DNA of 64,000 nucleotides from Blasia pusilla. Lineage: Eukaryota > Marchantiophyta > Marchantiopsida > Blasiales. The position numbers and the translations under genes were made by a program. Numbering within the stretch: the first letter of the stretch is position 1; the number at the start of each line of letters is the position of its first letter. The stretch covers positions 14,074,001 through 14,138,000 of the forward strand of contig CM114271.1 of the NCBI GenBank assembly GCA_050084515.1, in the 5' to 3' direction. This document shows positions 59,702 to 64,000 of this stretch, piece after piece. The notes beneath the pieces were generated by a model. The model did no database searches. It was not told where the DNA came from and saw nothing but the letters and a program-made list of their open reading frames with translations.

Positions 59702-60561
59702 GAGCAGGCTCAGGCCTCGGGTACCTGCGCCCACATAATCATGTCCGTCCTAGGGATAGATATAAGTCTGCAGACATGGACTTTATTCGTGCATGAACAA
59801 CCTCGAGATAGATGTGGCTCAATACGCCGATGTAGATTCAAGAATGGAAGAGAGTGTTCAATTTCCATCGCAAAGCACGAACGAGGAACAAATGAGAGTC
59901 GAGTGCTCTGGCTGTTTAGTACTCCCTAAACAGCCCTCTCAAGCGGGTACCTAAAACCTACCTTACCGCCGAAAGTCAAAAGCGTTCTCATATCCTCTAC
60001 GCGTGTGACTCCAATCCTTCCATTTGAATCGTGCAGACAGGTCAGTATAATTTGGAACGTTTCCTTAGGAATCGCCTTCTCGGGTCTAATCAATCGCTTG
60101 AGTTTACCAGTTTGGAAGTCTTGCTCCTCAGTCCTCTAGGATCAAGTGATCACGAGCATTAAAGAATTAACAATGGACTCGCACCGAATGCGTTATCACA
60201 GCTCTTGAATGAAATAGCTTAGATTCTGAAAATGGTCAGTACTTCTTCACTTTCAAGTTGTCCACCAGATTTATTGAGATTTTCAGAGTTGAGCACAGAA
60301 AGTCTGGTTTCATTCGCCCAACCATGGTCAGCTGTAGCATTTTTTCGAATCGAATTCCCGTGATTGAATTTCCTTCACTCGAGTGAACTACTTTCTCTAA
60401 TCCTACGACTCGTCCAGCATAGTGAGAGCATGTCATTAGATCATATCGATTCCAATAGTTGTAGTTTCTGCAACGAGGGATTCATAGTGCATTTGCATCG
60501 CACGGCTCAATTGACGGCTAGAAAACCAGTCAATCGAGCTTTGTCGATGATTCTGACTGCA
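59702..60561. other. region before the malectin fragment, no gene seen
   Basis: 59740-59800 has a MITE-like end (GACATGGACTTTATTCGTGCATG). The remaining sequence is of unique appearance. I looked for the signal-peptide exon that should precede a malectin-like ectodomain and found none. A splice-acceptor-like GGAAAGCAG precedes the malectin frame at 60581. Confidence 0.4.
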
Positions 60562-61050
60562 CGTGGCTGTGGGAAAGCAGAGATTACACCACCGCGTCGA
60601 TTGCGGTGGTGCAAGTAACTTTCATGATGTCGAAACTAATCTCACTTGGGAGACGGATGCGAAATATCTTCATTCGATGTATAACCTCTCTAAGGAAGGC
60701 ATCTCAGTCGTTGGAAGCGTGACTCTGGGTTCGGAAAACTGGGATAACCATAATCAGCTCCAGACAGCGAGGGTGTTCCTTCCCGTAGAAAATGCACGTC
60801 CTAAATACTGTTACAATTTCGAGGTCCAGCAGTTTTCCAACTTTTCCTTCAGCTATCTCGTCCGTGCAATGTTTCCTAGCAGCAATATTACGGTTTTCTT
60901 GGGACATCCTGATTTCGGCGATGGAGAAGTTGGTCCTCGTGTCCCGGAATCGGTAAATGCGAGCCGGTTTTACTTTACCATTGACTCTACTTTCATTGCA
61001 ACGGTTGAATTGGATCCGCTGAAGCCCACCACCCTGGAGGTCATTGTGAG
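60562..61050 (+). pseudogene. truncated malectin-like ectodomain exon (receptor kinase paralogue)
   Basis: The open frame reads VDCGGASNFHDVETNLTW, then [48 protein letters not shown] and ends at EVIV. This parallels exon 2 (52301-51611) of the receptor kinase 8 kb away, in opposite orientation. It stops about 90 codons short of the end of that exon. No ATG precedes it in frame and no signal peptide exon was found, so it is not an intact gene start. The frame passes without a stop into copia Gag. Confidence 0.85.
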
Positions 61051-64000
61051 TTCCGACAACATATTGAGTGAGAGCCACAAGCTCGATGAGAGCAATTACG
61101 GCACTTGGCGATACAAGATGAAGGCCATTCTGATGGCATCTGATCTTTACGATATAGTTGATGGCAGAGAAGAGAAGACCTCCAATATGGATGCTCGAGC
61201 CACGAAAGACTTCGAGAAGAGAGATCGAAAAGCCCTTGGAATTCTGATGATGTCAATGAGAGATTCTCAAATCCCTCATTTGAAACATACAGAGACCTCC
61301 AAGGAAGCTTGGACTACACTCGAAGCGGTTCATGCTAGCACAAGCATGACCAGAAAACTGGCATTGCAGAGGCGAATTTACTCAATGAAGATGAGCTCGA
61401 CCTCGACTATGTATTCACACCTCAACATTATGAAAGAGCTAAGAGATGATTTGGCAGAAGTTAAGGTCTTGATTGATGATGAAAACATGGCAGCCACTAT
61501 GATGAATAGTGTGGTCCAAGACTCCATAAACTCTCTAGCAGTGAGAGAGAAGACACCTACTTTTTCTGAACTATGCACACTCCTACTTGACAAAGAAAGG
61601 AGATGCAACGACCTTGCTGCCCAAGAAGGACAAGAGTCGGGACCTATCGCTCTATTCAGCCAGAAAATGGGAACATTCCCTCGTCAATATGAAGAAAGGC
61701 GATCACAAGAGCGCAACACATCCGGACCAAAGGCCCAAACCTTCCGCACCATCGAGAAAAAGTTCAATGGTAAGACCTATAGCACTACCAGCAAGAAGGA
61801 GTGCACAATATGCGGTAAGATTGGCCATGACTCCAATCAATGTTGGTACAGGAATGATCACCACAATCGATCAATGAGACCACAAGAAAAGCAACGAAGC
61901 TTCCTCGCCGAGAATGGGAGAACCAATCGAGCACTCACACCAGAAAGTGAAGATGATGCACGAGGACTTATCTCGACATTGGTTACCACAAACCAAGTGG
62001 ACAAGTGGTTCATTGATAGCGGCGCCAGCAACCACATGATCAAAAATAAAGGTTGGTTCACATCTTACAAACCTTTGATGAATGGACTTGAAGTATCAAT
62101 GGGAGACGGCTCCATTCACTCTGCGATTGGGGAAGGAGATGTGCAAGTGACATTGCCCTCGGGTGAAGATTATACAATCAAGGATGTGTGGCATATTCCA
62201 GCTTTAACACACAACCTTATCTCCATTGGCCAGATCACCGAAAGAGAGAAAATGAAGGTTGTTTTTGATTCCAAAGGATGCGAGTTCTTACGAGAGGCCG
62301 ACAATTCGGTCGCTGCCCAAGGAGTAAGGTATGGACGACTTTATAAACTTCTTAGCAAGCCGAGCCCTCAACTATTTTCAAGATCTTCAAACCAACTACA
62401 AGTTTGGCATGAAAGACTTGGGCACTTTAACACGAAGACCTCAAGTTGTTAAGCAAAGATAATATGGTTGGAGGGTTACCTTAATTAAGTGGAGAAATAT
62501 CCACTTGTGACACTTGCTTACGAGGCAAGCAATCAAGGCAAAAGTTTGACAAACATACCCTCTCAAGGGCTCCAACTCCCCTCCACCTAGTCCACATCGA
62601 CCTTGGAGGTCCAATTCAAACGGCTTCACTATCAGGGGCAAGGTACTACATGCTATTAGTTGATGACCATTCAAGATTTATGTGGGTTTATTTCCTACAA
62701 CACAAATCCAATGCATTAGGTATACTCAAGAAATTTCTTACATTGATAAGAACTCAATCTACTACAGCAGTGGGATCCTTGCATCTACACCTTGGTGAGC
62801 CGCCCTCAAAGGTGAAGATGATACGAATGGATAGGGGAGGTGAATTCATGGGGAAAGCATTTGAGACCTTTTGTTGCGATCATGGCATCCGTCATCAACT
62901 TACTACGGCCTACACCCCACAACAAAATGATATTGTTGAGAGGAGGTATCAAACTGTAGTTGAGATGGCAAGGTGCATGTTGAAGGGGCGAAATCTCCCC
63001 AACTATCTCTGGGCAGAGGCCATAAACACACCCATCTACATCCTCAACAAGTGCCCAACAAGGGCTTTGGAGGAGAAAATGCCTGAAGAAGTCTTCACTG
63101 GCATCAAACCAAATGTCTCACACCTTCGCATCTTTGGGTGTGGAGCTTATGCACATATACCAAAAGAATTGAGGAGAAAACTTGATGATAAAAGTGTGAG
63201 ATGTATATTTATTGGCTATGGCACTAGAGAGAAAGCTTACAAGCTCTTCTCCTTGGAGAACCACAAGGTGTTTATGAGCGTGACGTCATATTTGATGAAG
63301 ACACTCCCCACTCCGAAGAGCATCAATCAAACAATTGAGAGTGGCCTCAAACCTCCAAGAACGATGAGTCAAAAAATGAATCTGACAAGGATACACCATC
63401 CTCAGGGCCCACAACTCATGTAGATCGACCACCAACACTTGGTGAAAGAGGTCAAGGATTGGACGATATGGAGACCACACTAACGCTACCACCTCCACGA
63501 AGGTCAAGTCGACTACGCCAACTTCCTTCCAACTTACGAGAGGATTACATTTTACACATGGCTTTCTTTCTAAGTCATACACCATTTCAGAAAGCTCCCA
63601 TTGAGCCTCAATCTTTCCAAGAGGCATGCACTAATCCACATTGGCAACATGCAATGATCGAGGAGTACAATGCCATACTTGCAAACCGAACATGGGACCT
63701 GTTCCGTCTCCCATCAGGGAGGACTGCTATCCCTACAAAGTGGGTTTATAAGTGTAAGTATAACGCTGATGGATCGTTGTCTAGGTACAAGGCAAGGCTA
63801 GTAGCAAAAGGCTATCGACAACGCCAAGGCATTGATTATGATGAGACATATGCATCAGTTGCAAAAATGACCACGATTCGAGTGATCATATCTCTTGCAG
63901 TCATGTTTGATTGGCCCCTATTGCACATGGATGTTCAAAATGCCTTCTTAAATGGCACTTTGGAAGAAGAGGTATATCTACAACAACCTCAAGGCTTTAC
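61051..64000 (+). mobile_element. Ty1/copia Gag-Pol, fused to the malectin frame, runs off the window
   Basis: Gag begins at about 61080 (KLDESNYGTWRYKM), with the CTICGKIGHDSNQC zinc knuckle near 61800. The protease has FIDSGASNHM (about 62010). The pre-integrase HHCC is WHERLGHF and CDTCLRGKQ (62403-62530). Integrase has IDLGGP, MDRGGEF and PQQNDIVERR (62597-62950). RT begins near 63690 with KWVYKCKYNADGSLSRYKAR and reaches motif A, MDVQNAFLNG, at 63928-63957, and VYLQQPQGF at the window edge. Frame changes occur near 62441 (about 1 nt lost), between 62450 and 62500, and near 63280, so the pol is broken. No 5' LTR, leader or PBS is present before Gag. RNase H and the 3' LTR would be beyond 64000. 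Confidence 0.9.

Noticed and set aside
1-64000. CRISPR arrays, rRNA, tRNA genes, bacterial operons
   Set aside because: No regularly spaced direct repeats of CRISPR type, no rRNA core sequences and no cloverleaf with A/B boxes were recognised by eye; genes are split by introns.

Overview
The window is nuclear DNA of a land plant. It carries intron-rich genes with GT-AG splice sites, a malectin-like/LRR receptor kinase, a plant-type RMC1 (Mic1) gene, Ty1/copia elements whose primer-binding site matches initiator tRNA-Met, and Ty3/gypsy elements. Two things suggest a non-flowering lineage (moss, liverwort, lycophyte or fern): a non-LTR retrotransposon with a restriction-like endonuclease at its C-terminus, and a gypsy element whose integrase tail ends in a PHD finger. 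That placement is an inference. No bacterial, organellar or viral genome features, rRNA or convincing tRNA were seen.

Layout. 1-8.5 kb is transposon debris: a minus-strand copia gag with leader, PBS and LTR; a 20-bp minisatellite; an inverted partial LTR; and a decayed gypsy pol with a PHD-finger tail. 8.8-16.7 kb holds two divergent host genes: a PET117-like cytochrome oxidase assembly factor on the minus strand and a 14-exon coiled-coil protein gene on the plus strand, the latter with a solo LTR in one intron. 17-26.2 kb is a transposon nest: a gag-only LTR element on the minus strand, several tails of one non-LTR family, and a nearly complete copy with three nonsense codons and a mutated RT active site. 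26-32.4 kb holds repeats, a hAT-type MITE, and unassigned minus-strand coding remnants interrupted by a second solo LTR flanked by a 73-bp direct repeat. 32.5-38.2 kb is an apparently intact ten-exon RMC1 gene on the minus strand, with every intron resolved and the frame closing at 793 aa. 39.4-42.9 kb is very AT-rich and repetitive.

43-53 kb is a malectin-like/LRR receptor kinase gene on the minus strand with about 20 exons and an intact kinase domain. 53-60 kb is mostly repeats, including a 319-bp hAT-type MITE with a perfect 8-bp target duplication and a solo LTR. 60.5-64 kb has the most unusual object: a truncated second malectin-like ectodomain exon that runs in frame into the Gag and protease of a Ty1/copia element, one open frame of 629 codons without an intervening LTR, PBS or stop. 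The copia continues through integrase into RT and leaves the window.

The host genes act separately: RMC1 in late-endosome Rab7 activation, the receptor kinase at the plasma membrane, PET117 in mitochondria; the coiled-coil protein is unassigned. What links the window is mobile-element turnover: gag-only and deleted elements, solo LTRs, foldback tails and host-exon/transposon fusion.
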